A DNA stretch of 64,000 nucleotides from Pseudanabaena frigida (GTDB lineage Bacteria > Cyanobacteriota > Cyanobacteriia > Pseudanabaenales > Pseudanabaenaceae): the NCBI GenBank assembly GCA_003242085.1, contig QBML01000007.1, forward strand, positions 62,001-126,000, given 5' to 3'. Below, in pieces: positions 1-9,168 of this stretch (position 1 is the first letter of the stretch; each line of letters opens with the position of its first letter). The translations under genes and the position numbers were made by a program. The notes beneath the pieces are model-generated. The model saw only the letters and a list, made by a program, of their open reading frames with translations, was not told where the DNA came from and made no database searches.

Positions 1-1016
1 CAAGGAATTCCATCTTTTAAAAGGATTTCATTCTCATAGGTCACAGCTTGACCTAATAGCGCCAACTTCACATAGACCTGCATCCTTTCGTAGCAATTAT
101 TTCCCCAAACAGTTTTGAGATCGCTGCCATAGATATCACCCGTTGACTGCCCTAACCAATCCTCATAGGCTTTGTTGTTAAATCTATAGCATTGCCGATC
201 ATCTACATAGGCTATCAGCACTGGCAATGCATTTGTAATGAGCCGTAACTGCTCTTCACTCCTTCTCAGTGCTGCTTCAGCTTGCATTCGATCGTTAATT
301 TCTTGCTGAAGACTGCGATTGACTTCCTGCAATTCGGCAGTACGAACTTCCACGATTTCTTCTAAATGCTCTAATAATTGCGCTTGAGCTAAAGCAATGC
401 TGATTTGATCGGCGAGTTGTTGCATCAGTTCTAGCTCAAAATCTACCCAATGATGAGGGCGATCGCAATGGTGGGCAATCAGCAATCCCCATAACTGATT
501 GGGAGAACTCGTTTCAGTCTGTTGATGAGAATTGAGATTTTGGAGAATCGGTACGATCAGCTTCGCTTTGATATTGAACTGATTAATAAATTCAATTAGA
601 CATTCTGATAAACCTGCACTTTTATCATGAACATCAGCGATCGCGCGTACCCGACCGATTGCGTAAAGTTTCTGATATTCAGTAGGAAATACTTCCTCAG
701 GAAATTCTAAATCTAGAATTGCAGGATAATCGGGTAGAACCGCTTCACTAATAGCGCGCCCTGTACCATCGGGCAAAACTTGGTAAATCAGTACCCGATC
801 TGCCTGCAAAATTCGCTGCACTTCGGTCACGGTTGCCCGCAAGATTTCTCTAAATTGCAACGATTGGCGAATCTTAAGCGTCACTTCGGCAAACAACTTT
901 ACCCACTGCCGCTGTCGCCATAGCTCATCTCGATCGCGCTCGGGTACTGGTGGATTAGCTTTGACAATGTGTGGTTGTATTGTTTGGCGAGATTTAGAAC
1001 GCTTGCGTTTAGACAT
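1..1016 (-). CDS. GAF-PAS sensor protein, N-terminal part (cut by window edge)
   Basis: The gene runs off the left edge, so only about 338 N-terminal residues are visible. They read as a basic, Ser/Lys/Arg-rich start, then a phytochrome-like GAF domain (about residues 45-205, with a segment reading ADRVLIYQVLPDGTG and later LWGLLIAHHCDRPH), a coiled-coil linker ending in a heptad-rich stretch, and the start of a PAS domain (about residue 245 on, with a YRFNNKAYEDWLG segment). This is the usual input architecture of cyanobacterial hybrid histidine kinases and diguanylate cyclases. The output domain lies outside the window, so kinase versus cyclase cannot be decided. No Cys of the usual cyanobacteriochrome DXCF or CH type was noticed, so bilin binding is uncertain. 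The start is the ATG at 1016. Confidence 0.8.
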   Translation of the reverse strand, partial: MSKRKRSKSRQTIQPHIVKANPPVPERDRDELWRQRQWVKLFAEVTLKIRQSLQFREILRATVTEVQRILQADRVLIYQVLPDGTGRAISEAVLPDYPAILDLEFPEEVFPTEYQKLYAIGRVRAIADVHDKSAGLSECLIEFINQFNIKAKLIVPILQNLNSHQQTETSSPNQLWGLLIAHHCDRPHHWVDFELELMQQLADQISIALAQAQLLEHLEEIVEVRTAELQEVNRSLQQEINDRMQAEAALRRSEEQLRLITNALPVLIAYVDDRQCYRFNNKAYEDWLGQSTGDIYGSDLKTVWGNNCYERMQVYVKLALLGQAVTYENEILLKDGIP

Positions 1017-1026
1017 TTGTTAGGTG

Positions 1027-2223
1027 TTAATTGGGGGCTAGCAAAATGACTTGTTGCTTTTGAAGCGATCGCACATCTTCTAAACTGACATCAGTTGTCT
1101 GTAAAATCTGAGCAACCGTTTGCTTTTTGTCTTGATTATCACTACAGGCTAACAAAAACTTCCATCCCGAGTCACTGATTTTGGCAATTTGATAGTTGTA
1201 GTCAAAAAACTGTGGACTCTCTTGCCAACCATAAATGCAGGGGCTTGGCTCAGGCACTGCGGCTAGCAGTACTCGATCTTCTTGCCAATCTTGTTTGACG
1301 ATTGGTTTCTTTCCTAGAAAGAATTCATAATGCGTAATTGCTTGGGGATCGAGTAGTTCCACTAGGCGATAGCGTTGTAATTCAGTGAGATTTTGCGATC
1401 GCTCAATTAGTTCTGGTGCTTTGCCAATCAGACGATTTAAATCCCAAACTTGAGGATTGGAAAATCCGAGAAATTCTAGACCTGATGCATTGATTAATTC
1501 AAATAAAGAATTGACGTTGTAATCAATTTCGTGTGGATGCACGTACATATCCGCGAAACAAGCATCCTGTTGGTTCTCCCACGACCAACGATCCTGTTCT
1601 CTTCTCCGCAAGCAATTAGTTTCTGGCAAGTTGGCAAATAACTGTCGTCCAACTGCTACACCGTCGGTATAGTCGCCGTGCCGATCTCCTTGCAATAAAG
1701 CGATCGCCTCTTGCATCAAGCTAATTTCCCAACGTCCTAATTCCCCATACACAAAAATATGCAGCAATCCCCCAGGCGCAAGCTTATTTGCTAATGCCTG
1801 AATCCCACGAATTGGATCGGCAGTATGGTGCAGAACTCCCACCGAATTAATTAAATCGAATTCTCCTTCGAGTTGGTCAGCATCGAACAAACTTAGGTGC
1901 CGAAATTCTACGCGATTTGCTCCCGATCTACGACATCGCTCAGTCGCAACTGCCAAAGTCCCAGCACTCAGATCGATGCCAACTACAGATGCTTCAGGAT
2001 TGAGATGCACCAGATATTCGGTGCTTACACCCGATCCACAACCAGCATCAAGAATGCGAATATTGGCTTTAGCAGGTTTTTGACCAGTACAAAAGTTATA
2101 GGCTGCTAGCCAATTCCAGCGCCAGTTATACCCTGGTGGTGGCTCATCTAAAATTGGCTCTGGGGGGAAAGGATAGGTGTTATAAAGTTTGGCAACGGCA
2201 TCGCTAACTATGGGATCGGACAT
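1027..2223 (-). CDS. Class I SAM-dependent methyltransferase
   Basis: The protein is about 398 residues. Motif I of the class I fold is clear (ILDAGCGSGVSTEYL), followed by an acidic strand end (VVGIDLSAGTL) and the motif IV/V area (FDLINSVGVLHHTADP), so S-adenosylmethionine binding is well supported. A long C-terminal half of about 200 residues is typical of a cyanobacterial family with unassigned substrate. The start at 2223 (MSDPIVSDAV) is preferred over a 17-residue hydrophobic extension to 2274, because the family normally begins near the Tyr-Pro-Phe-Pro segment. It lies 10 bases upstream of the sensor gene on the same strand and may be co-transcribed with it. The substrate is unknown. 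Confidence 0.8.
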   Translation of the reverse strand: MSDPIVSDAVAKLYNTYPFPPEPILDEPPPGYNWRWNWLAAYNFCTGQKPAKANIRILDAGCGSGVSTEYLVHLNPEASVVGIDLSAGTLAVATERCRRSGANRVEFRHLSLFDADQLEGEFDLINSVGVLHHTADPIRGIQALANKLAPGGLLHIFVYGELGRWEISLMQEAIALLQGDRHGDYTDGVAVGRQLFANLPETNCLRRREQDRWSWENQQDACFADMYVHPHEIDYNVNSLFELINASGLEFLGFSNPQVWDLNRLIGKAPELIERSQNLTELQRYRLVELLDPQAITHYEFFLGKKPIVKQDWQEDRVLLAAVPEPSPCIYGWQESPQFFDYNYQIAKISDSGWKFLLACSDNQDKKQTVAQILQTTDVSLEDVRSLQKQQVILLAPN

Positions 2224-2495
2224 GAGTATTTTTTGAAATTGTTTTGTTATTTTAAGAACGAATATAAACCACAAAGGTACTCGTATACAAAGGTAAAATT
2301 GGCAAGAGAAAACTGGTTCTACGACTTTGGAGACTGCAAACCCACTAGTAAAACTGGTTTTAAAACCAATTTAAGAGTTATAGGTTTCGCCGCCTAGCCC
2401 CAAAATTTTGGGTGGAGATAGACTTAGGTCTCCCCTGAGTTGAGTGATGTAGTGAACTAGAGTCCTAAACTTTTAAAAGCTCTTTACCTTCGCGA

Positions 2496-3104
2496 TCAAT
2501 TCCGCTTAAAACCTGTTGTCATTTCCAACCTTGATATAGCACTGGTCGCTGATTCGCGCACGTAGGAATCCGCTGCTTCATTGTTAATGATTGCTTGCAG
2601 AGCATCAATACCACGACTATCACCAATCGAGGCGATCGCATTCACTAACGAAATTGCTAAAGCAGGATTGTCAGTTTCTTGCAAAGCCTCGATCAAAATA
2701 TCCAAAACAGGCGCACCAATTTCACCCATTGCCATCACTGCCGCAATATTGACAACAGGATTAGGATCTTGCAAGGCTATTTTTAAACCTTGTACGCCCT
2801 CAGGCGACAGTGGCTCATCGGGATGACAAATCACAACCTGAGCTAATGCTTTCGCTGCACTGCCGCGTACGGTCACATTTTCACTATTGAGCAAAGCCTC
2901 CACTAGAGGAGTCACCGCCGCATGACCGATTTCACCCAAAGTTTTGACTGCTGCCCGACGATAGGTTGTATCTTCCTCATCGAGGACACTCATTAACTTG
3001 GCGATAATTTCCTCATTATAATTTTCGGCAAGTTCCCACATCGCTTGATTGCGAAGATTGGGATTAGGATGTTTGAGTTGTTGAAAGAGAGTTTCGGTAG
3101 ACAT
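2496..3104 (-). CDS. cpeZ: CpeZ, phycoerythrin lyase chaperone subunit
   Basis: This 202-residue protein is built of HEAT/PBS-lyase repeats of about 30 residues (for example the units ending in AAVKTLGEIG, SAAKALAQV, AAVMAMGEIG). Size and repeats match CpeZ, which in phycoerythrin-containing cyanobacteria stabilises phycoerythrin subunits and helps CpeY attach phycoerythrobilin. It is the last gene of a cpeB-cpeA-cpeY-cpeZ row, 42 bases after cpeY, the order described for Fremyella diplosiphon. The start ATG at 3104 is the first in frame and gives the expected length. Assignment rests on context plus repeat architecture; other HEAT-type lyases (CpcE/F, NblB-like) are less likely next to cpeBA. 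Confidence 0.88.
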   Translation of the reverse strand: MSTETLFQQLKHPNPNLRNQAMWELAENYNEEIIAKLMSVLDEEDTTYRRAAVKTLGEIGHAAVTPLVEALLNSENVTVRGSAAKALAQVVICHPDEPLSPEGVQGLKIALQDPNPVVNIAAVMAMGEIGAPVLDILIEALQETDNPALAISLVNAIASIGDSRGIDALQAIINNEAADSYVRESATSAISRLEMTTGFKRN

Positions 3105-3146
3105 AATTTATTAAGCAAAAAGTAAATGTGGAAAGAAAAAAGGTAT

Positions 3147-4421
3147 TTAGATTTTGGGATTAGTTTTCGCTTTTTCGCGAATTAGGAGATCGCTATCGTT
3201 GGCAAGTATTTCGTAGCCACTGCGATCGCCAAATTTTTCTAGGGCTAACAGTGCGGCGTACTTGAGATCCCAAATGGGAGTATTGAGGCAAGCTTTGATT
3301 TCGGGGATAGCTCTGGTATCACCGATTTCAGCTAAGGCGATCGCAGCAGCAGCACGGGACTTTTGAAATTGGGGTTGCTTATTGTGCAAGGCGACTATTA
3401 ATAGATCGTAAGCAGGGGCATATTTGAGCCAGCCAAACAACTTCATCACATGGAAGTGCGCGCCATAGTCATTATAAGCTTCTTCCGCATAAGTACCAAA
3501 AAGTGCCTCAGGTGCTGTATCGGCGTAATGTTCCAGAATTGTTTTAATCGCCAAATAGCAACGCCCAAAATCTGTTTCGTATAACTCTCGGAGTAAAAAA
3601 GACAACTCTGGCAAAGTATCGTAACTATGCACCAAAATCAAATCATTGGGACGATCGCGCAACGATTTTTCTAAATAGGGCTGAACATCAGAAAAAGCGA
3701 TCGCACCTTCTTTAATTCCTTCCTCACCTAACATTCTAATCCCGCGCAATCGAAATACTAGAGAAACGGGACAGGTCGAAATATCAGGAATCGCTGCATA
3801 GTATTTGGCATCAATTAGATCTTGGATCGATAAGCGTCGGGCAATTACATTGGTATTATGCAAAAGATCGACAACTTTCTCCATTTGCGAATTGTCCCTA
3901 GTTAGACGACAAATTGCCGTAATCGCCGCACTAGCCAAAGGCAAATCGGGATCGTTAACAAATTTACGAATTCTTTCTAATGCAGGTTTGTAATCTAATT
4001 TAGCTAAAGTCTGGAGAATAACTCGATATGATTGCTCTTCTCTATCTAATAAATTCGTGACTTCTTCTAAAATCTCTGGATCGTCAGTACCAATTTCACC
4101 GATCGCCCACACGGCATTTTCCACTAGATAGCGATCGGGATCGGCTAGACATTCACGAATTACTGCTAAAGCCTGAGGTGCTTCCAGCCTTCCTAAAGTC
4201 TCGACTGACTTGCGCCGCACGATCCGATTATCTAGTGAATCTTCTGTTTGTTGGACTGCACGCATTAAAGCAGCGATCGATTTATCCGAAGAGAAGTTAA
4301 TTAAATGAGAAGCAGCAATATAGCGCGAATCCTCCTCACCAATTTGGTCTTGAGGTGTGTCTAAAAGAGCGATCGCTCGATCTTCCGTTAAGTTAAAAAA
4401 ATTAAAAAAGCGTTTATCCAT
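3147..4421 (-). CDS. cpeY: CpeY, phycoerythrobilin lyase
   Basis: The protein has 424 residues, the size of CpeY, and is composed of HEAT/PBS-lyase repeats across residues ~35-170 (VRRKSVETLGRLEAPQALA, ENAVWAIGEIGTDDPEIL) and again near the C terminus (AAAIALAEIGDTRAIPEI, YAALLALEKFGDRSGYEIL). CpeY attaches phycoerythrobilin to alpha-phycoerythrin (Cys82), with CpeZ improving the yield. It follows cpeA by 108 bases, an interval that contains a strong 18-bp hairpin likely to lower read-through from the very highly expressed cpeBA genes. The start is ATG 4421 with the family N terminus MDKRFFNFFNLTEDRA. Confidence 0.9.
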   Translation of the reverse strand: MDKRFFNFFNLTEDRAIALLDTPQDQIGEEDSRYIAASHLINFSSDKSIAALMRAVQQTEDSLDNRIVRRKSVETLGRLEAPQALAVIRECLADPDRYLVENAVWAIGEIGTDDPEILEEVTNLLDREEQSYRVILQTLAKLDYKPALERIRKFVNDPDLPLASAAITAICRLTRDNSQMEKVVDLLHNTNVIARRLSIQDLIDAKYYAAIPDISTCPVSLVFRLRGIRMLGEEGIKEGAIAFSDVQPYLEKSLRDRPNDLILVHSYDTLPELSFLLRELYETDFGRCYLAIKTILEHYADTAPEALFGTYAEEAYNDYGAHFHVMKLFGWLKYAPAYDLLIVALHNKQPQFQKSRAAAAIALAEIGDTRAIPEIKACLNTPIWDLKYAALLALEKFGDRSGYEILANDSDLLIREKAKTNPKI

Positions 4422-4451
4422 AATCCTGCAATTATATCAATCGCCAACCCA

Positions 4452-4490
4452 AAAAAGAAGAGGAGGCGCATAGCGCCTCCTCTTCTTTTT
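4452..4490. terminator. 18-bp hairpin between cpeA and cpeY
   Basis: Left arm 4452-4469 and right arm 4473-4490 are perfectly complementary over 18 bp with the three-base loop ATA. The ends are A- and T-tracts, so it can act as an intrinsic terminator in either direction. It lies after the cpeA stop on the cpe transcript and before cpeY, so it is a candidate attenuator separating abundant cpeBA mRNA from cpeYZ. A partial inverted copy of the loop region follows at about 4499-4516. Confidence 0.75.
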
Positions 4491-4529
4491 GTTTAAGAGC
4501 AGCGCTATGCGCCGCCCTTATCCAATCAA

Positions 4530-5072
<543 letters not shown>

Positions 5073-5106
5073 CTATCAGGCTAAGTAAATCGCAAGTCGC
5101 GAATTA

Positions 5107-5968
<862 letters not shown>

Positions 5969-7120
5969 ATGGCTCCAGTGCGATTGTGTGGTGTTAACAA
6001 GAAATTTGGACAAAATATTGTTCTGCGAGAGATCGACCTAGAGGTTGCGGATCGAGAGTTTTTAGTCTTAGTAGGGCCTTCGGGCTGTGGCAAAAGTACG
6101 TTATTGCGGCTAATTGCGGGATTAGAGGAAGTTAGTGATGGCTCCATTTATCTGGGCGATCGCCAAATTAATCACTTGCCACCCAAAGTGCGAGATATCG
6201 CCATGGTTTTCCAAAGTTACGCACTTTATCCGCATATGACGGTTTACAACAATATTGCTTTTGGGCTGAGACGGCAGCGATCGCGAAATCTATCGCCCCT
6301 AGCATGGCTATCACCAACAAATAAGAAACAACGCGCCGAAATCGATTCACGGGTGCAACAGGTTGCCAATTCTTTACAAATTTCCCATTTACTGAATCGC
6401 AAACCCAAGGAGTTATCGGGCGGACAAAAGCAACGGGTCGCATTAGGAAGAGCGATTGCGCGGAATCCTCAAGTGTTTCTGATGGATGAGCCTCTATCAA
6501 ATCTCGATGCTCAGTTACGCAGCGATACGCGATCGCAGATCGTGCAGTTACAAAAGCAATTACAAGTAACCACGATTTATGTGACCCACGATCAAGTTGA
6601 AGCGATGACAATGGGCGATCGGATTGTGGTCTTAAACAAGGGAGATATTCAGCAAGTAGATACACCTCTGAATATCTATCGCAAACCTGCAAATATCTTT
6701 GTAGCTGGGTTTATGGGTTCGCCACCGATGAACTTTTTACCAGTGGAGGTTGATGGTAATGGAGAGATGTATGGAGAAAGTTTGTGTAGAGCGATTCCAA
6801 TTCATGATTTATCAATTAATGGAATTGGAAGAGATCGTCCTTTTACATTAGGATTCCGACCTGAAGATTTGCAACCAGCAACAGCCGACAACGCGAACCT
6901 TGAAGGAACTGTGGAACTGGTGGAAGCTCTTGGCTCGGAAACAATTGTGTTGCTAAAATTGCAAGATAGCGAATTAAGAGCGAGAGTTTCGGCAGATATT
7001 GGCTTAGATCATCATTGGCAAATTGGCGATCGCAGCTTCTGGCGATTCGATCTGCATAAACTTTATGCTTTTGATGCCGAATCTGGAGTTACTTTACATC
7101 ATCCTTACAGCAAGATTTAG
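5969..7120 (+). CDS. ABC transporter ATPase, MalK/UgpC type
   Basis: The 383-residue protein has the full ABC ATPase set: Walker A GPSGCGKST, Q-loop (VFQSYALYPHMTV), signature LSGGQKQRVALGRA, Walker B VFLMDEPLSNLD and switch His (YVTHDQVEAMTM). About 120 residues follow as the OB-fold/TOBE domain typical of MalK/UgpC-type ATPases that energise sugar or polyol importers. A ~20-residue insertion (LSPLAWLSPTNKKQ) follows the Q-loop. ATG 5969 is preferred over TTG 5963 because AGGA lies nine bases before it. No permease or binding protein is nearby; such orphan shared ATPases are common. It meets Uma2 tail to tail, three bases apart. Confidence 0.9.
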   Translation: MAPVRLCGVNKKFGQNIVLREIDLEVADREFLVLVGPSGCGKSTLLRLIAGLEEVSDGSIYLGDRQINHLPPKVRDIAMVFQSYALYPHMTVYNNIAFGLRRQRSRNLSPLAWLSPTNKKQRAEIDSRVQQVANSLQISHLLNRKPKELSGGQKQRVALGRAIARNPQVFLMDEPLSNLDAQLRSDTRSQIVQLQKQLQVTTIYVTHDQVEAMTMGDRIVVLNKGDIQQVDTPLNIYRKPANIFVAGFMGSPPMNFLPVEVDGNGEMYGESLCRAIPIHDLSINGIGRDRPFTLGFRPEDLQPATADNANLEGTVELVEALGSETIVLLKLQDSELRARVSADIGLDHHWQIGDRSFWRFDLHKLYAFDAESGVTLHHPYSKI

Positions 7121-7123
7121 CTT

Positions 7124-7699
7124 TTACCAAATGGAGGCTAATTCTAGAATAAATTCTGGTAATACGTTTTCGCCAGAAAGAGTAATTGGTGATTGGAGAA
7201 TTTCCACTGATTGCCCAATGCGATAAATTTCTACTTGGCGATCGCGACGATTGATCAGCCAGCCTAGTCTTGCGCCGTTGTCTTGATATTCTTGCATTTT
7301 TGCTTGGACAGTGGACAAGGTATCGGTTCTCGACATTAACTCGATTACAAAGTCTGGGCAAATTGGTGCAAATTTAGATTGTTGTTCTGGAGTCAGCGCA
7401 TCCCATCTTTCTTTTAATATCCAGCAAGCATCAGGCGATCGCATTGCGCCATTAGGCAATATAAAACCTGTGGAAGAACCAAACGCGACACCTAACTTTT
7501 TGTGACGATTCCAAATCACCAAGTCCGCACTAATTTCAATGCTACGCATTCCTGTGTCACTACCCTCGGGAGCCATGATTGTAATATCTCCTTGAGCGCT
7601 GCGCTCGAATCTTAGATCGCTATTTTTTTGGCAGAGTTGAAAAAACTTTTCTTCAGTTAGTTCAAATATTGGCTCTAGGCTGATAGTTAGGGCGCTCAT
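7124..7699 (-). CDS. Uma2 family endonuclease-like protein (DUF820)
   Basis: The 191-residue protein is a full-length Uma2/DUF820 member with the restriction-endonuclease-like core: an early Glu (FERSAQGDITIMAPEGSDTG), the conserved FILPNGAMRSPDACWI segment, then PDFVIELMSRTDTLSTVQAKM and GWLINRRDRQVEIYR. The PD...E(L)...Q/K-M array forms the putative nuclease site. The family is highly expanded in cyanobacteria and its function is unknown. The start at 7699 (MSALTISLEP) fits the family; the frame is open upstream but that extension is unlike it. Two degraded relatives lie elsewhere in the window (28700-29011 and 37692-37935). Confidence 0.85.
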   Translation of the reverse strand: MSALTISLEPIFELTEEKFFQLCQKNSDLRFERSAQGDITIMAPEGSDTGMRSIEISADLVIWNRHKKLGVAFGSSTGFILPNGAMRSPDACWILKERWDALTPEQQSKFAPICPDFVIELMSRTDTLSTVQAKMQEYQDNGARLGWLINRRDRQVEIYRIGQSVEILQSPITLSGENVLPEFILELASIW

Positions 7700-7789
7700 A
7701 AATAATATTTGCCTCTTGCTGCTAGGTATTGCAGATCCCAATTTTCATTATGACAGAATTATTACAGCAACCCCATAGGCGATCGCCTT

Positions 7790-7996
7790 CTAATCATCAG
7801 GAAATTGCCAGCACATTATCCGTTCGACATTTTTGGAGCCGCATCGACAGGCTTCGGCATGGGAGGCAACCCATTCATAATCACATTTACGACAGTGATG
7901 TAGGACGTTATTGATATTAGCGGCAGCAATGCGATCGCGTCCTGCTTTTAGTTCTTCAGGTGTGAGGACAGATTCAGGATCATTTGGCTCAGTCAT
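7790..7996 (-). CDS. Small zinc-ribbon protein
   Basis: This 68-residue protein has two cysteine pairs in zinc-ribbon spacing: HHCRKCDYEWV and, 15 residues on, ACRCGSKN, followed by another Cys near the C terminus. An acidic N-terminal helix (PEELKAGRDRIAAANINN) precedes them. Short zinc-ribbon proteins like this occur in many cyanobacteria with no assigned role. The ATG at 7996 has only a weak ribosome binding site. It is isolated between the Uma2 gene and the DUF433 pair; function is unknown. Confidence 0.6.
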   Translation of the reverse strand: MTEPNDPESVLTPEELKAGRDRIAAANINNVLHHCRKCDYEWVASHAEACRCGSKNVERIMCWQFPDD

Positions 7997-8139
7997 TGAA
8001 TTTATCGTCTATTTTTTTCGCTTAACATACCACAGCCACTTTTTCTCAATACCATTTTTACTTGTCAAAATCTTGATAACTATAGAAAAATTAACTGCTA
8101 CAATGATTTCAGGCAAATATTTATGGTAAATGTTGCTGT

Positions 8140-8364
8140 ATGGACTATCACAACATCATCACGATTGAATCTGGAAAGCGTAGCGGTAAGCCTTGCATAA
8201 GAGGTATGCGAATTACTGTTTACGATATTTTAGAGTATCTGGCTGGAGGGATGACAGAAGCAGAAGTTCTGGAAGATTTTTCTGAGCTTACTTTGCAGGA
8301 TATTAAAGCTTGTCTGAGTTTTGCGGCTGACCGTGAGAAAAAGTTATTTGTCGCCGCATTATGA
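8140..8364 (+). CDS. DUF433 family antitoxin
   Basis: The 74-residue protein matches the DUF433 pattern: ITIESGKRSGKPCIRGMRITVYDIL, then a helix-turn-helix-like GMTEAEVLEDFSELTLQDIKACL segment. DUF433 proteins are antitoxins paired with PIN-like DUF5615 toxins. The stop overlaps the toxin start by four bases (ATGA), the classic translational coupling of such pairs. It probably binds the toxin and autoregulates the pair through its DNA-binding helix. Confidence 0.88.
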   Translation: MDYHNIITIESGKRSGKPCIRGMRITVYDILEYLAGGMTEAEVLEDFSELTLQDIKACLSFAADREKKLFVAAL

Positions 8365-8693
8365 AACTGCTGCTGGATGAGAACTTATCAGATCGGATGG
8401 TTTATCGAATTGGTGATTTGTATCCTGAATCTGAACATGTTAAGGCTTTAGGACTGATACATACTGATGATGCTTTGATCTGGAAATATGCGAAGGAAAA
8501 CAATTTTGTGATTGTTTCCAAAGATTCAGACTTTCATCAACGGAGTTTGCTTTATGGGCATCCTCCCAAGTTTGTCTATCTTCGGATTGGGAATAGTCCA
8601 ACTTCTAGAATTGTTGAGATTTTGAGGGATAATTTCGAGATTATTACTGAGTTTTTTGATAGTGAATCAGAGAGTATTTTGGTTTTAGGTTAG
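8361..8693 (+). CDS. DUF5615 PIN-like toxin
   Basis: This 110-residue protein has the DUF5615 (Mut7-C/PIN-like) pattern: MKLLLDENLSDRMV at the start supplies the first acidic residues, ALGLIHTDDALIWKYAKENNFVIVSKDSDF supplies the central ones, then YLRIGNSPTSRIVEIL. It is full length and intact, so it is probably an active ribonuclease-type toxin restrained by the overlapping DUF433 protein. It is the only intact toxin of the three PIN-type loci in this island. Confidence 0.87.
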   Translation: MKLLLDENLSDRMVYRIGDLYPESEHVKALGLIHTDDALIWKYAKENNFVIVSKDSDFHQRSLLYGHPPKFVYLRIGNSPTSRIVEILRDNFEIITEFFDSESESILVLG

Positions 8694-8727
8694 TTGCGAT
8701 CACCACAGATATCTAGCTAAACTGAAA

Positions 8728-8895
8728 TCAGTTGAAGGGTTTATTGAGTTTGTGCCATTTTAGGGGCTTTTGGTGAGGAAGTAAGTCGGCTGGGGTGAGA
8801 ATCTGGATATCTCTAAAAGGATGTAGAACTAACAAGTCGCGATCGCCTGTGATCAAATAATCAGCTTTGCCATTTACAAATTTCGGTTTAGTCAT
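8728..8895 (-). pseudogene. PIN toxin with large internal deletion
   Basis: An open frame of 55 codons begins with ATG 8895, overlapping the antitoxin stop, and reads MTKPKFV followed at once by NGKADYLITGDRDLLVL and a terminal ILTPADLLPHQKPLK. The first seven residues look like the start of a PIN-domain toxin (normally running on into a V(L/V)DTN motif), and the rest is the canonical C-terminal quarter of a PIN_3-type toxin. About 80 central residues, including the first catalytic Asp, are missing without loss of frame. It follows the antitoxin as the toxin should. The remnant cannot be a functional nuclease. Confidence 0.75.
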
Positions 8896-9112
8896 CGCCT
8901 TCATTCAAGATTTCATCAAGGCTCTCTTGATTTAGTCCGTTGGCTTTGGCTTGTGCTTGCATTTCTTGAATGATGTCTTCCAAAGATCGCGTGTTCATGA
9001 TTTGTTTGAACAAAACATTGAAAGTCAACTGTATTTTTTTGCGTTTTGTAGAGCTTGAGTTTTGATATGCTCTAGCAATTTCTGGTTCGACTTCGATGCT
9101 GATGGTTTCCAT
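8888..9112 (-). CDS. Antitoxin of a PIN toxin pair (toxin now deleted)
   Basis: This 74-residue protein (METISIEVEPEIARAYQNSS...) has a short beta strand, a KRKKIQLTFNVLFKQIM helix and an acidic C-terminal tail (SLDEILNEGDD), as in small cyanobacterial antitoxins that precede PIN toxins. Its stop overlaps the ATG of the downstream PIN remnant by eight bases, showing the original coupling. With its partner reduced to about 55 residues it is now an orphan antitoxin; it could still repress its own promoter or neutralise a related toxin. Confidence 0.7.
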   Translation of the reverse strand: METISIEVEPEIARAYQNSSSTKRKKIQLTFNVLFKQIMNTRSLEDIIQEMQAQAKANGLNQESLDEILNEGDD

Positions 9113-9168
9113 AATTTACCTCTAGTTTGTTGAAAAATAGATAGGAAGATTTATTTGATTAACAAAGC

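Noticed and set aside
4491-4529. Second hairpin before the cpeA stop as a separate regulatory RNA
   Set aside because: Only short GCGC-type pairing (about 4 bp) is present; it appears to be a partial inverted copy of the stronger hairpin.
6168-6692. 174-codon minus-strand frame
   Set aside because: Antisense to the strongly supported ABC ATPase; no protein family features.
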